From: CAVTOA01 sp963736285
Lineage (GTDB): Bacteria > Actinomycetota > Actinomycetes > Mycobacteriales > QHCE01
Length of the DNA stretch: 64,000 bases
Direction of reading: 5' to 3'
Assembly (NCBI GenBank): GCA_963736285.1
Contig: CAVTOA010000003.1
Coordinates: 1,426,001-1,490,000, forward strand
A program made the position numbers and the translations under genes. This document shows positions 8,353-16,617 of this stretch, piece after piece. The notes under the pieces are model-generated. The model did not search any database. It had not been told where the DNA came from and worked only from the letters and a program-made list of their open reading frames with translations. Positions within the stretch are counted from its first letter, which is position 1. Each line of letters opens with the position of its first letter.

Positions 8353-8639
8353 ACAGCGAAAAAAATCACCAAGCCTCCTGCGAAGAGGTCCTCTCGGAGC
8401 TTTATCTGTTTCTAGATGCTGAATGCGATTCGGCGGGTAGCGCTCGGATCAAACAGCATCTGACCTATTGCCCGGGGTGCTTTCAGGAGTACGGCATCGA
8501 ACAAGAGGTCAAGGCGCTGGTGGCACGTTGCTGGAGCGCAGAAGAGGCACCTGCTGGGCTCAAGGAAAGACTCCGCGAAAAGCTACGGCAAGCGGTTGAA
8601 CCCGAGACAGACGCGGCTAGTCGCATAGCAACTAGCTGA
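8349..8639 (+). CDS. rsrA: Zinc-binding redox anti-sigma factor (RsrA/RshA)
   Basis: RsrA binds SigR when reduced and releases it after disulfide formation with loss of zinc. Cysteine and histidine spacing is exactly that of S. coelicolor RsrA: C11, H37, C41 and C44 (HLTYCPGC), the ZAS signature. C26 and C61 are additional. The 96-residue length fits. It starts at GTG 8349 overlapping the sigR stop. Its 3' end overlaps the convergent biotinyl/lipoyl carrier gene by 8 bases. Function and partner are well supported by order and motif. Confidence 0.93.
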   Translation: MNSEKNHQASCEEVLSELYLFLDAECDSAGSARIKQHLTYCPGCFQEYGIEQEVKALVARCWSAEEAPAGLKERLREKLRQAVEPETDAASRIATS

Positions 8640-8847
8640 TAACGGCGATGAGGTCGCCTTCTTGCACCACTTCACCTTCTGTGACGGCCAGTTCCGTCAC
8701 TGTTCCGTCCTCTTCGGACACGACCGGAATCTCCATTTTCATTGACTCGAGGATGACGAGGGTATCGCCTTCGGAAACCTCATCGCCTGGCGAGACGACG
8801 ATTTTCCACACGTTGGCTACCATCTCCGCGCGGATTTCTTCTGCCAT
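8632..8847 (-). CDS. Small biotinyl/lipoyl attachment domain protein (TB7.3-like)
   Basis: A free-standing 71-residue carrier domain. The attachment motif ESMKMEIPV places the modifiable lysine at position 37, and the flanking beta-hammerhead pattern (SPGDEVSEGDTLVILE, EGEVVQEGDLIAVIS) is complete. Such proteins serve as swinging arms for biotin-dependent carboxylases; the MKM form is the biotin type. It converges on rsrA, as mycobacterial Rv3221c (TB7.3) does at the sigH locus. Which carboxylase it serves is not evident here, although an accD gene lies at the far end of the window. Confidence 0.9.
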   Translation of the reverse strand: MAEEIRAEMVANVWKIVVSPGDEVSEGDTLVILESMKMEIPVVSEEDGTVTELAVTEGEVVQEGDLIAVIS

Positions 8848-8914
8848 GCTTCATGCTCCTCACAGCTGGCTGTTGCATTGACGTGCAGAGCTTAGAGGCA
8901 CTGGCTTTGTCTTG

Positions 8915-10057
8915 TTAAAAAACCCCATGGGTGACCGCATGTAATGCCCGAGCTACCGCTGACAGCTCCGCCTCGGTGACGGTGGCTCGTGCCGCCAAAC
9001 GCAGAAATGCTTGGCCTCCGCTCATGGTCGACGCGCCCAGCGCGGAGACGCGCACTCCGTGTTCCGCGCAGACCCGCTCTGCTTGGTGTGCCGTGCGAGT
9101 GTCCGGTGCGGGAATAGCGAGTATTGCCGCGTCTGGCCGGTGCGCGGCGAGTCCAGCCGCGTGGGCGAGCCAGGCAAGTTCACCGGCCCGAGCTCGTGCT
9201 TGGAGGGCGAGGTCGGGTTGGTGCATCAACCCGCGCAGCGACGCGAGAGCCGCTCCCATCGCGGGGGCGGCCAAAGTAGTGTCGCAGGTGAATGATCGCG
9301 CCGTGTCGGCGAGCGCCTCCACAATGTCCACATTGGCTAGTACCACGCCGCCTTGTGAACCTAGGGCGGCTGCGAGCGACAGCGTGCGGATGACGTTCGC
9401 TTCCTTTCCCAAGCCCGCATTGCACACCGCTCCACGTCCGCCTTTGCCTACCACACCAAAAGCGTGAGTCTCGTCGACAAGCAGGAAAGCGCTATGGCGG
9501 CGCACGAGTGCGTGAAGCTCGCGAATGGGAGCGAGTTCGCCGGTGGCGAAAAAGACCGCATCCACCGCCACAATCGCGTGGTACTCCGACCTATGCGCTA
9601 GCGCGCGCTCCACGGCCGCCCAATCGTGATGCTTCACGGCGACGCATCGGCTGTCACTCAGCGCGCACGCGTTCTGTAGCGAAGAGTGGTTGTGTTCGTC
9701 GGTGATAAGCAGAACCTCTGGCCCACTAATTAACCGCAGCAGTGCTTGGTTTGCCGCTTGGTTGGAGGAAAAAAGTAGCGAGCCTGGCGCGTCGAGGTAA
9801 CGTGCTAGCGCTGCTTCTAGCTCTGCGTAGGGATTTGTTCCGGTGGTGTGTGGCGTGGTTGCGCCCGCACCCCAATTTAGCGCCGCGAGTGCGGCAGCCG
9901 ACGCGACCTGCGGATCTCGCGCGAACCCCAAGTAGTCGTCGCTAGCAAAGTCTGCAAGTCGGAAGGCCTGGAGCGGACGAGCGTAAGCGTGTGGACGGCC
10001 AGTGGGAAGAGCTGGCAGTGTGGAAACACCGCGAACTCGTTCGAGAGGGTTCGTCAA
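8915..10057 (-). CDS. BioF-like (8-amino-7-oxononanoate synthase family) protein lacking the PLP lysine
   Basis: The fold-type I alpha-oxoamine synthase pattern is clear: FASDDYLGFARDP near the N-terminus, DEHNHSSLQ with the PLP-stacking His, VDETHAFGVVG with the PLP-pyridine Asp and His, and a C-terminal domain ending in FLRLAARATVTEAEL. The Schiff-base segment, however, reads TLSLAAALGSQGG where active enzymes have TLSK-x-LGSQGG; aligning on LGSQGG puts Ala at the lysine position. The chosen start is TTG at 10057, preceded by GGAGGTGG, giving 380 residues; a frame-open TTG at 10114 has no such site. It cannot form the internal aldimine by the usual lysine, so it is either a pseudoenzyme or uses another chemistry. 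Biotin synthesis should not be inferred. Confidence 0.8.
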   Translation of the reverse strand: MTNPLERVRGVSTLPALPTGRPHAYARPLQAFRLADFASDDYLGFARDPQVASAAALAALNWGAGATTPHTTGTNPYAELEAALARYLDAPGSLLFSSNQAANQALLRLISGPEVLLITDEHNHSSLQNACALSDSRCVAVKHHDWAAVERALAHRSEYHAIVAVDAVFFATGELAPIRELHALVRRHSAFLLVDETHAFGVVGKGGRGAVCNAGLGKEANVIRTLSLAAALGSQGGVVLANVDIVEALADTARSFTCDTTLAAPAMGAALASLRGLMHQPDLALQARARAGELAWLAHAAGLAAHRPDAAILAIPAPDTRTAHQAERVCAEHGVRVSALGASTMSGGQAFLRLAARATVTEAELSAVARALHAVTHGVF

Positions 10058-10387
10058 GGGCCACCTCCGGCGGTGCTGTGTCTGCCTATCCCGACTCACG
10101 GATACACGTGTCAACCAGTGCGACCACCGAACCCGCTACCGCTCAGTAGCAAGATGTCACGTTTGTCCAATGAAGAATGTGGGTAGTGCGTAAGGGGTAG
10201 GTCGAGTCTGACATTGATAGCCGGGTTGTGCTGGGATTTTGGGTCAGCAATCACCGATGTTTCCAAAGGTTATTTGCACTGAATGGTCCCAGTTGGAGCC
10301 GACTTAGCACCCACCAGTGGGGGCGCTGAGAACACGGAGGCATACCTACTCGTCACGACACAGATGTGGCGGGGCAGGATGTGAACC

Positions 10388-12355
10388 ATGCCTGGCCGGA
10401 TTCGCGACGCTGACATCGCTACTGTGCGTGAGCGGTCTTCGATAGACCAAGTCGTTTCGCAGCGGGTGACGCTGCGCAATGCTGGCGGTGGAAGCCAAAA
10501 AGGCCTGTGCCCTTTCCACGACGAAAACACTCCTTCCTTCCACGTCAGTGCGGCCCGCGGTGTCTATCACTGCTTCGGCTGTGGCGTGGGTGGCGATGTC
10601 ATCGATTTCGTCATGCGCACGGAATTGCTCAGTTTTGCTGAAGCGGTGGAGTGGTTGGCTTCTCGCGCTGGCGTGCAACTGTCCTATACCGACGATGCCG
10701 GCGGTGAAGCACACGGTGCACGACGCAAGCCAGGGCAACGACAACAACTGCTCGCCATCCACCGCGCCGCGGCTGATTTTTATGCCCAACAACTGGTGTC
10801 CCCCAGCGCCAGCATCGCGCGTGATTTTTTGGATCAGCGTGGTTTCGATATGGCGGTGGCCGAGAAGTTCGGTTGTGGCTTTGCGCCGCCAGAGTGGGAT
10901 GCGCTCACCAAACACCTCTTGAAGCGGGGATTCGCCGGGCAAGAGCTTGTCACCGCCGGAGTCGCCAAGCCCGCGCGCTCTGGCTCACTCATCGACCGGT
11001 TCCGTCGAAGGCTTGTCTGGCCTATTCGTGAGCTCGCCGGGGAGGTTATCGGCTTTGGTGCGCGAAAATTGTTCGACGACGATGACGGCCCGAAATACCT
11101 CAACACGCCAGAAACGCCGCTGTATAAGAAGTCGCAGGTCCTTTATGGACTTGATGTTGCCAAGCGCGAGATCGCGCGACAGCGCAAGGTGGTGGTGGTC
11201 GAGGGATACACCGACGTAATGGCTTGCCACCTTGCCGGAGTACCCACCGCCGTGGCTTCCTGTGGCACCGCCTTTGGTGCCGAACACATCAGTGTGCTGC
11301 GACGGCTCCTTATGGACCAGGACGAATTCCGTGGTGAGGTCATCTTTACTTTCGACGGGGACGAAGCGGGTCAAAAAGCGGCGCTCAAAGCGTTCGAGGA
11401 CGAGCAGCGGTTTGTCGCGCAAACCTTCATCGCGGTATCGCCGGACAACATGGACCCGTGTGAACTGCGATCGGCGCGTGGAGATGTCGCGGTACGCGAT
11501 CTTGTGGCGCGACGCGAGCCACTTATCGCATTCGCACTGCGTAACACCCTCACTCGGTACGATTTAGAGACCCCGGAAGGCCGGGTGCAAGCCTTGCGGG
11601 TCACCGCTCCGCTAGTTGCTCGAATCCGAGACCGCGCATTGCGCCCGGAATATGCGCGCAGCTTGGCCGGGTATCTGGGTATGGAAGTTGAGCCCGTGGT
11701 GCGAGCGGTGGGCCAAGCCGTCAAAGCGCTTAACGAACAGCCAGGACAACAGAAAAGCCAAGGCCACAACGGTTTGCGTCCAGAGCGGTCCACTACGGAC
11801 ACACGAAGGCAGGAGCAATCCAGCGAGGCGACAACGAATACGGGCTCGGGGTCCGGGTCTAGCAAGCGTCCAGAGCCAGACGACCCCGCGCTGCGGGTGG
11901 AGCGGGAAGCGCTGCGACTCGCGGTTCAGCAACCCGCGCTGGCCGGCCCGGTCTTCGATGCGATCGACGAAACCGCTTACACCGACCCCATCTACGCCGA
12001 GACACGTCGGGCTATCGCAGTCGCTGGAGGTGCCACGGCGGGGATCTCCGGTCCCGGATGGATAGACAAAATCGCCAACGCTAGCGGCGATCTCGTCGTT
12101 AAGACCGTCGTCGTCGAGCTTGCGGTAGAGCCATTACGTGCGGCTGGCGAGCCGGATTCGCGCTATGTAGCCGCAGTGCTGTCGCGGTTGCAGGAACTCG
12201 CGGTCGAGCGGCAGGTGGGCGTGCTCAAGTCACGGCTGCAACGCATTAACCCGATTGAGCGAGCCGACGAACATCGACGGCTCTTTGGCGAGCTGATCGC
12301 GCTAGAGCAGCACAAACGCGGCCTGCGGGAGCAGGGGATAGGCGAATGCGATTGA
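10388..12355 (+). CDS. dnaG: DNA primase DnaG
   Basis: Synthesises RNA primers at the replication fork. The N-terminal CHC2 zinc finger is C-PFH-...-C-FG-C around residues 41-65, followed by the primase core and the TOPRIM motifs VVVEGYTDVMA and FTFDGDEAG. Residues ~440-490 form a Ser/Glu/Gln-rich linker (GSGSGSS) before the C-terminal helicase-interaction domain. At 655 residues it is a normal length. The ATG at 10388 is preceded by GGCAGG. The next gene starts within its last codons. Confidence 0.95.
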   Translation: MPGRIRDADIATVRERSSIDQVVSQRVTLRNAGGGSQKGLCPFHDENTPSFHVSAARGVYHCFGCGVGGDVIDFVMRTELLSFAEAVEWLASRAGVQLSYTDDAGGEAHGARRKPGQRQQLLAIHRAAADFYAQQLVSPSASIARDFLDQRGFDMAVAEKFGCGFAPPEWDALTKHLLKRGFAGQELVTAGVAKPARSGSLIDRFRRRLVWPIRELAGEVIGFGARKLFDDDDGPKYLNTPETPLYKKSQVLYGLDVAKREIARQRKVVVVEGYTDVMACHLAGVPTAVASCGTAFGAEHISVLRRLLMDQDEFRGEVIFTFDGDEAGQKAALKAFEDEQRFVAQTFIAVSPDNMDPCELRSARGDVAVRDLVARREPLIAFALRNTLTRYDLETPEGRVQALRVTAPLVARIRDRALRPEYARSLAGYLGMEVEPVVRAVGQAVKALNEQPGQQKSQGHNGLRPERSTTDTRRQEQSSEATTNTGSGSGSSKRPEPDDPALRVEREALRLAVQQPALAGPVFDAIDETAYTDPIYAETRRAIAVAGGATAGISGPGWIDKIANASGDLVVKTVVVELAVEPLRAAGEPDSRYVAAVLSRLQELAVERQVGVLKSRLQRINPIERADEHRRLFGELIALEQHKRGLREQGIGECD

Positions 12356-12912
12356 GACTCCCGGCATGGTTGAGCCGGATGGGTGGTGTTCGTGCACCCA
12401 GCGACGTGGCGGTGCCGCTCGAACCCGAGGAGCGGGTGACCGGCTGGGCGCGGACCGGCGACGGCGCGGTGGTGGCGACAACGTCACGTGGGCTGTTTGT
12501 CGCTACACCCGCGAGCTTGCGGCAGCACTCCCCCCTTCGCTTGCCGTGGCAGCAGATTGTGAAAGCAACATGGTCTGACGGCACGTTGACCGTGGTGCCT
12601 AGCCAAGAAATCGAAGAGGCAGCCGGAGCTCGCTCTGCGGTTATCACTGACGCTCCGCCCTACCGATGGCGGTTGCCCCACCCCGGCAATGTGCCTGCGG
12701 AGATACGTACTCGGGTCACCCGCAGCATCGCTTACTCCCAGCGGCATGCGCTGATCAACACCCAAATCTGGATCGTGGCTCGTCGTGTGGCCGGGCGCGA
12801 TGGTCTTGAATGGATGCTGCGGCTCGGTCCGGACACAAATTGGGAAGACCCAGCTGTCCAAGAAGCCGCTTTCGCCTCGTTGGCTCGGGTCCGAGCGCAG
12901 GAGTCCGTTTAG
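12346..12912 (+). CDS. Conserved hypothetical protein coupled to dnaG
   Basis: The 188-residue soluble protein overlaps the dnaG stop by 10 bases, so the two are translationally coupled. It has no signal peptide or membrane segment. The middle shows alternating beta-strand patterns (VVATTSRGLFVAT, QIVKATWSDGTLTVVP) resembling a PH-like barrel, and the C-terminal part is helical and Arg-rich. I recognise it only as the protein that follows dnaG in many actinobacteria; no function is assigned. Confidence 0.75.
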   Translation: MRLRLPAWLSRMGGVRAPSDVAVPLEPEERVTGWARTGDGAVVATTSRGLFVATPASLRQHSPLRLPWQQIVKATWSDGTLTVVPSQEIEEAAGARSAVITDAPPYRWRLPHPGNVPAEIRTRVTRSIAYSQRHALINTQIWIVARRVAGRDGLEWMLRLGPDTNWEDPAVQEAAFASLARVRAQESV

Positions 12913-13199
12913 GACATTTTCTTTTGGCGTCCGTGCGAATCGCCTGAGTGGTCGCCAAGCATATTGCCCAGCTTTGCTCCCAGCCGGGTGTGGCCAGCTT
13001 TCTGGGACACCATCTCTTTAGTGTTATTCATGAGCATGCAAGCGCGCGCTTCGAGCACCCCAGCGGTTTCCTGAACCGTCGGATTTTCTTTAACCCTGCG
13101 GACGACACGTACTAGCTGCTCGTAGCGTTCACGTCCAGCACGCGCACCCAAGACGTATCCGATTCCAAGCCCGGCAACAAATAGCAGTCTCTTTCGCAT
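12909..13199 (-). CDS. YtxH-like small membrane-anchored protein
   Basis: The 96-residue product starts MRKRLLFVAGLGIGYVLGARAG, a short hydrophobic anchor followed by RERYEQLVRVVRRVKENP and a helical tail ending in charged residues. This RAGRERYEQ pattern is common in small actinobacterial proteins near dnaG. It converges on and overlaps the preceding gene by 4 bases. An AGGAGC-like site precedes the ATG. Function is unknown; YtxH-type proteins are general-stress associated in other phyla, which is only an analogy. Confidence 0.7.
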   Translation of the reverse strand: MRKRLLFVAGLGIGYVLGARAGRERYEQLVRVVRRVKENPTVQETAGVLEARACMLMNNTKEMVSQKAGHTRLGAKLGNMLGDHSGDSHGRQKKMS

Positions 13200-13541
13200 A
13201 GCAGCTCCTGTTCCTGTTGCGCTGGATGGCGGCGTGGAAGCCGTCCAAAACTGGGTCGTGGCGTTGGTGCTGTTCCTTGTGCCCAGTTAGTGAGGATTTC
13301 ATACCCGCCTGTTCGCGGCGACCACCACGCGCGGCGTTCCCTTATCCATGTAGTCGTCATCCCGCATCAGTGCAGGCTGGGGATGCCTATAACTGAGCTC
13401 TTGGGGGTCGGGAAGCCTTAGCCGGTGGGGTATGCGGGCGAACGAGTGCGTGTTGTACGCTTACACCCGGTTCGGCAAGGCCTAGCAGGTGCACATCTGT
13501 GTAGCCGCTGGTAGCAAATAATTGCTTACGGTTTTGCTCAA
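13200..13541. other. Intergenic region before tRNA-Asn
   Basis: About 340 bases with no supported gene. The open frames here have no ribosome sites or protein-like composition. It must contain the promoter of tRNA-Asn; TTGTAC near 13452 is the only weak -35-like element noticed. Confidence 0.4.
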
Positions 13542-13614
13542 TCCCCTGTAGCTCAATTGGCAGAGCAGCCGGCTGTTAACCGGCAGGTTAGTGGTTCGAG
13601 TCCACTCGGGGGAG
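13542..13614 (+). tRNA. tRNA-Asn (GTT)
   Basis: A full cloverleaf is readable: acceptor TCCCCTG pairs with CGGGGGA, D-arm GCTC...GAGC, anticodon stem GCCGG/CCGGC around CTGTTAA (anticodon GTT), and T-arm GTGG-TTCGAGT-CCAC. The discriminator is G and no CCA is encoded. A degenerate integrase lies just downstream, so this gene was probably a phage or island attachment site. Confidence 0.97.
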
Positions 13615-13680
13615 CCCTTTGACCAGCGGAAACACAATGTCCTCTCCTTGTTGCGTGAATTTTGTAGGCAAGTCTGTAGG

Positions 13681-14010
13681 CTAAAGCGCACATGTGTCGG
13701 AGAACAGTAGCTTCTCTAGCCGATTTGCCGCATCTCGCTGTACCTCTTCCAATACGTGGGTGTAGGTGTTCATGGTCAAGCTAATTTGACTATGTCCAAG
13801 GACCTCCATCACGGTCCGGAGATCAACGCCTGACGCCAGTAAGAAGGTGGCACAGGAGTGCAGCAAGTCGTGTAGCCGCACGTTGACGCTTTTTGCGTAC
13901 CTGGTACCAGTACCTATTGACGTTCCGAGGCTCATACGGTGTGCCGATTGAGTCGTGAACACAAATCCTGTTTCTTGCCAGAATTCCCTTAAATTTTTTT
14001 CTCGCTTTGC
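13681..14010 (-). pseudogene. Tyrosine recombinase (integrase) C-terminal remnant, frameshifted
   Basis: The intact tail reads VRLHDLLHSCATFLLASG, VMEVLGHSQISLTMNTYTH and NRLEKLL, the box II region of phage-type integrases with the catalytic Tyr in NTYTHV. Upstream, the homologous residues alternate between two frames: FWQETGFVFTTQS in the main frame, then GTPYEPRNVNRYW in the next frame, then back. At least two frameshifts are needed. The box II HxLRH motif is HDLLH, so the catalytic Arg is gone. Everything N-terminal to about residue -120 from the end is missing. Position directly after tRNA-Asn fits an integrated element that has decayed. Confidence 0.85.
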
Positions 14011-14838
14011 TGAGTAGCGGCGTGTGTCTTGAGTTTCTAATGAATTCTCTCTCTCTTGCTGTTAGCGCATCTGGCACCTTGCGACCAAACGGTGACTTTC
14101 AAGACGAACATCGGATTCTAGGACGCGTGGATCCTAGTGCGATAACAGGCATTTCTCTTAGTTCCACATTGGCCCAGACGCCTCTCACCGACGTACACCC
14201 AATGTTCGAACCCATGAAACCCCAGGTGCGCTCCGATTACATCGAGCGCGTTGGTACATGGATTGCATCGATCACTGGTGAGAGTAAGAGCGAGGAGTTG
14301 AACGCTCGGCTTGAGCGCTATCACCAGGCATCTCGGGCGGGAAAAGCCTGGATAGGGTTGAGACGGCAAAGATGCAGAACATAGTGCTCACTACTTATGC
14401 CACGGCGCTTTTTGACATGTTGGGCCGCCCACCTACCGTGATGGATGCACTTAGCGAAACCGTTGCAAGCGCTGGTAAAAAATTGCCCATTTTGGTTTGG
14501 GACGACAACTTCAAGAAAGAAATAGGTACGCAAACGGCTGCGGTAGCTACTCGACAACCAAAAAGTGGCCATGTATTTGGAATGGGTTTTTCGTCGCCGC
14601 CTAGGCGGCCCACGATGATGGCAAGAGAATACCGACGCGATGTCTCTGTTGGAAGCGTTTCTAATGGCGTGCTACGCCGTCATTAGTGCAATGCGTGGCT
14701 GTAGGCCAGGGCGAGGCAGGCTGCGGCGGGGGAGGCCATGGGTTCGGAGTTCAGGACTTTGGTGACGTTGGCAAATCCATATTGGACTGTACAGAAATTG
14801 TCGAGTGTGGACAATCGACTCCATATTGCGAGTAACTT
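14011..14838. other. Unassigned decayed island sequence
   Basis: About 800 bases of lower GC than the flanks. Two plus-strand frames are longest: 14208-14384 (MKPQVRSDYIERVGTWIAS... type, helical) and 14372-14686 (MQNIVLTTYATALFDMLG... type). They overlap, are in different frames and may be pieces of one broken gene of unknown family. On the minus strand 14690-14775 reads like a short C-terminal coding end. I cannot support an intact gene. Confidence 0.35.
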
Positions 14839-15215
14839 TTATGTGGGGACTAGGTTGAAGGCGTCGATACCGCGTGGACGGACGACGGTGAAGTGTCGTT
14901 GGTCGAGGGTAGCGATGGTGTCTGCGCGACAGCGTTCAGCCAGGGCAATGACGGAGGCGTCAACTGCGCCAAGAGGGAAATCGGCGTATTGGTCCACTAA
15001 TTCGGCGATCCGTTTGGTGTCTGTCTGTTGAACTTCGATCAAAGTAAAGGGGAACCGTTAAGAGAACGCAGAAATTCTGCTTCGGTGGAAGATCCACCTT
15101 CACGTTCGAGCATGTAGCAGGTTTCCGCGGCCACAAAAGAAGGCACCAGCATCGGTCCGCGGCGCCGGTGCCAGCTGAACATCTGTACGCAGCGCTGGTG
15201 GTCTCGGTCATCAGA
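14839..15215 (-). pseudogene. VapC-like PIN-domain toxin, truncated and frameshifted
   Basis: Two adjacent frames together encode a PIN domain: first DDRDHQRCVQMF, VPSFVAAETCYMLEREGG and FLRSLNGSPL, then, after a one-base shift near 15045, IEVQQTDTKRIAELV, FPLGAVDASVIALAERC and IATLDQRHFTVV. The second half contains the DASVIALA and ATLD acidic positions of VapC nucleases. The first conserved Asp (DxSAL near the N-terminus) is missing because the frame runs into an IS200/IS605 end at about 15215. No antitoxin remains. It is a broken RNase toxin. Confidence 0.8.
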
Positions 15216-15229
15216 AAGCTCCCGAGAAA

Positions 15230-15250
15230 CCCCTGGCTTTAGCCATGGGG
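15230..15250. repeat. IS200/IS605 terminal hairpin
   Basis: CCCC-TGGCT-TT-AGCCA-t-GGGG forms an imperfect subterminal hairpin of the type bound by TnpA (HUH transposase), 16 bases from the tnpA stop. Confidence 0.75.
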
Positions 15251-15265
15251 AGGTAAGGGAGTGCC

Positions 15266-15661
15266 CTAAGCGTTCCGTTGGTTCTCCACATAGCGTTTGA
15301 CGACCTCCAAGGTTGCGCCGCCGACGGTGGCGACGAAGTAGCTGTTGGTCCACAGCGTGGGGATGCGGGTCTTGAGCGCGGGGAACTCCTGCCGCAGCAG
15401 TCGAGACGACCGGCCTTTGATCTGCTTGACCAGTCGGTGGATGCCGTACTGCGGATCGCAGGAGACGAGCAGGTGTACGTGGTCGGGCATCGTCTCCAAT
15501 TCCACGATTGGGGCGTCACGCTCGGCGCACACCTCGCGGATGATCTGTTTGAGTCGCGCGTCGACCCGGCCGCCGATAACCGGCCGGCGGTACTTGGGGC
15601 ACCACACGACGTGGTAGGTGCAGCGGTAGACCACGTTCCGGTTCGACCTGATCTCGTCCAT
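15266..15661 (-). CDS. tnpA: IS200/IS605 transposase TnpA (HUH single-strand type)
   Basis: The 131-residue Y1 transposase has the HUH motif as MPDHVHLLVS around residue 62 and the catalytic tyrosine in VVKRYVENQ near the C-terminus. Typical intermediate motifs YHVVWCPKYRRPV and NSYFVATVGGATLE are intact. The ATG at 15661 is the natural start; the open frame further upstream is antisense to tnpB. The protein looks full length and possibly active, although one transposon end is lost. Confidence 0.92.
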   Translation of the reverse strand: MDEIRSNRNVVYRCTYHVVWCPKYRRPVIGGRVDARLKQIIREVCAERDAPIVELETMPDHVHLLVSCDPQYGIHRLVKQIKGRSSRLLRQEFPALKTRIPTLWTNSYFVATVGGATLEVVKRYVENQRNA

Positions 15662-15687
15662 ACCGACAGCATATAGCGCCGTGGTGT

Positions 15688-16416
15688 ATGCTGTCGGTTG
15701 TGGGGGAAACAGTGCGCTACACGTACCGGCTGCGCCCCGGCGCGACGGCGGTGGCCGCACTGACCGCAGAGTGGGGCCGGTGCCGCTGGCTGTGGAACGA
15801 AGCCGTCCACCAGCAGAAGGCCCGCCGCAAGCCGACGTTCTGCAAGCTGTCGAAACTGCTGACCGAGGCCCGCAGCCGTAACGCTTGGCTGCGCGAGGGC
15901 TCGCAGGTCGCCCAGCAACAGACCCTGCGCACCTATGCGCTTGCATTGCAGCACTCTTTCAAGGTCAAGGGGCGGGGGCGGCCAACCGTCAAGGCGAAGA
16001 AAAAGACCCTGCCCAGCCTGGAATACACCGTGCGGGGCTTCGCCGTCGGCGATGAACGGCTGAGGCTGGCCGGTGGTATCACCATTCCGGTGGTGTGGTC
16101 CCGTGACCTGCCGTCCGCTCCGTCCAGCGTGCGGGTCTACCAGGACTCGCTCGGACACTGGTACGCCTCGTTCGTAGTCCGCCGCGACACCGAACCGGCC
16201 CCGGACATGGACGGGTCGATCGGGGTCGACTGGGGTGTGAAGGCCACCGCGACCACCACCGACCCCTCGTATGACCTGCCGTACCTTGGACACCGGAAAC
16301 GCTGCGCTGCTGAACTGGCGAAAGCCCAGCGGAAGATGTGCCGCCGCCGTAGGCCGAGAGGCCACGCGCAGTCGGCCGGGTACCGCAGGGCGAAACAGCA
16401 GACCGCCAAGCTGTAA
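15688..16416 (+). pseudogene. tnpB: TnpB, truncated before RuvC-II and zinc finger
   Basis: TnpB is the RNA-guided nuclease ancestor of Cas12. Residues 1-242 include the N-terminal helix-turn region (YTYRLRPGATAVAALTAEW), and RuvC-I as IGVDWGVKATAT. The coding stops after RAKQQTAKL; the family continues for ~150 residues with the RuvC-II Glu, zinc ribbon and RuvC-III Asp. With only one of three catalytic acids, it cannot cleave. The ATG at 15688 is 26 bases from the tnpA start, with divergent orientation. Confidence 0.88.
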
Positions 16417-16617
16417 AACAGTTCACGAAAACGCCAGCTAGCTGCGAACCTTGTTCGCTTGGCATTCCCGCCTGGTGTCATGCGGGCGGGGGACACCGCT
16501 GCGTGATCCAGCTCGGCGTGCGCGAGGGGCGCCCTTTAACGAATTCGCACTGTTTACCGGGGCTGGTGTCTGGTAAGGCTCGAAGTGCGGAAATGGCACC
16601 GGGGTCGGGAGGACACA

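Larger units (their letters stand above)
15212..16416. mobile_element. IS200/IS605-family element, 3'-truncated
   Basis: Divergent tnpA (minus) and truncated tnpB (plus) with an end hairpin at 15230-15250. The left boundary interrupts the PIN toxin gene. The tnpB side stops abruptly after AKL, and the sequence from 16417 no longer resembles the family, so the right end, including the region that would encode the guide RNA of TnpB, has been deleted. The element should be immobile by itself. Confidence 0.85.

Noticed and set aside
15211..16365. 384-residue open frame on the minus strand
   Set aside because: It is antisense to tnpA/tnpB with Arg/Ser/Pro-rich composition typical of a shadow; the IS200/IS605 genes explain the region.
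16428..16500. CCCGCC/GGCGGG hairpin before dhaK as a regulatory site
   Set aside because: Only six base pairs with a long loop; expected by chance at this GC content.
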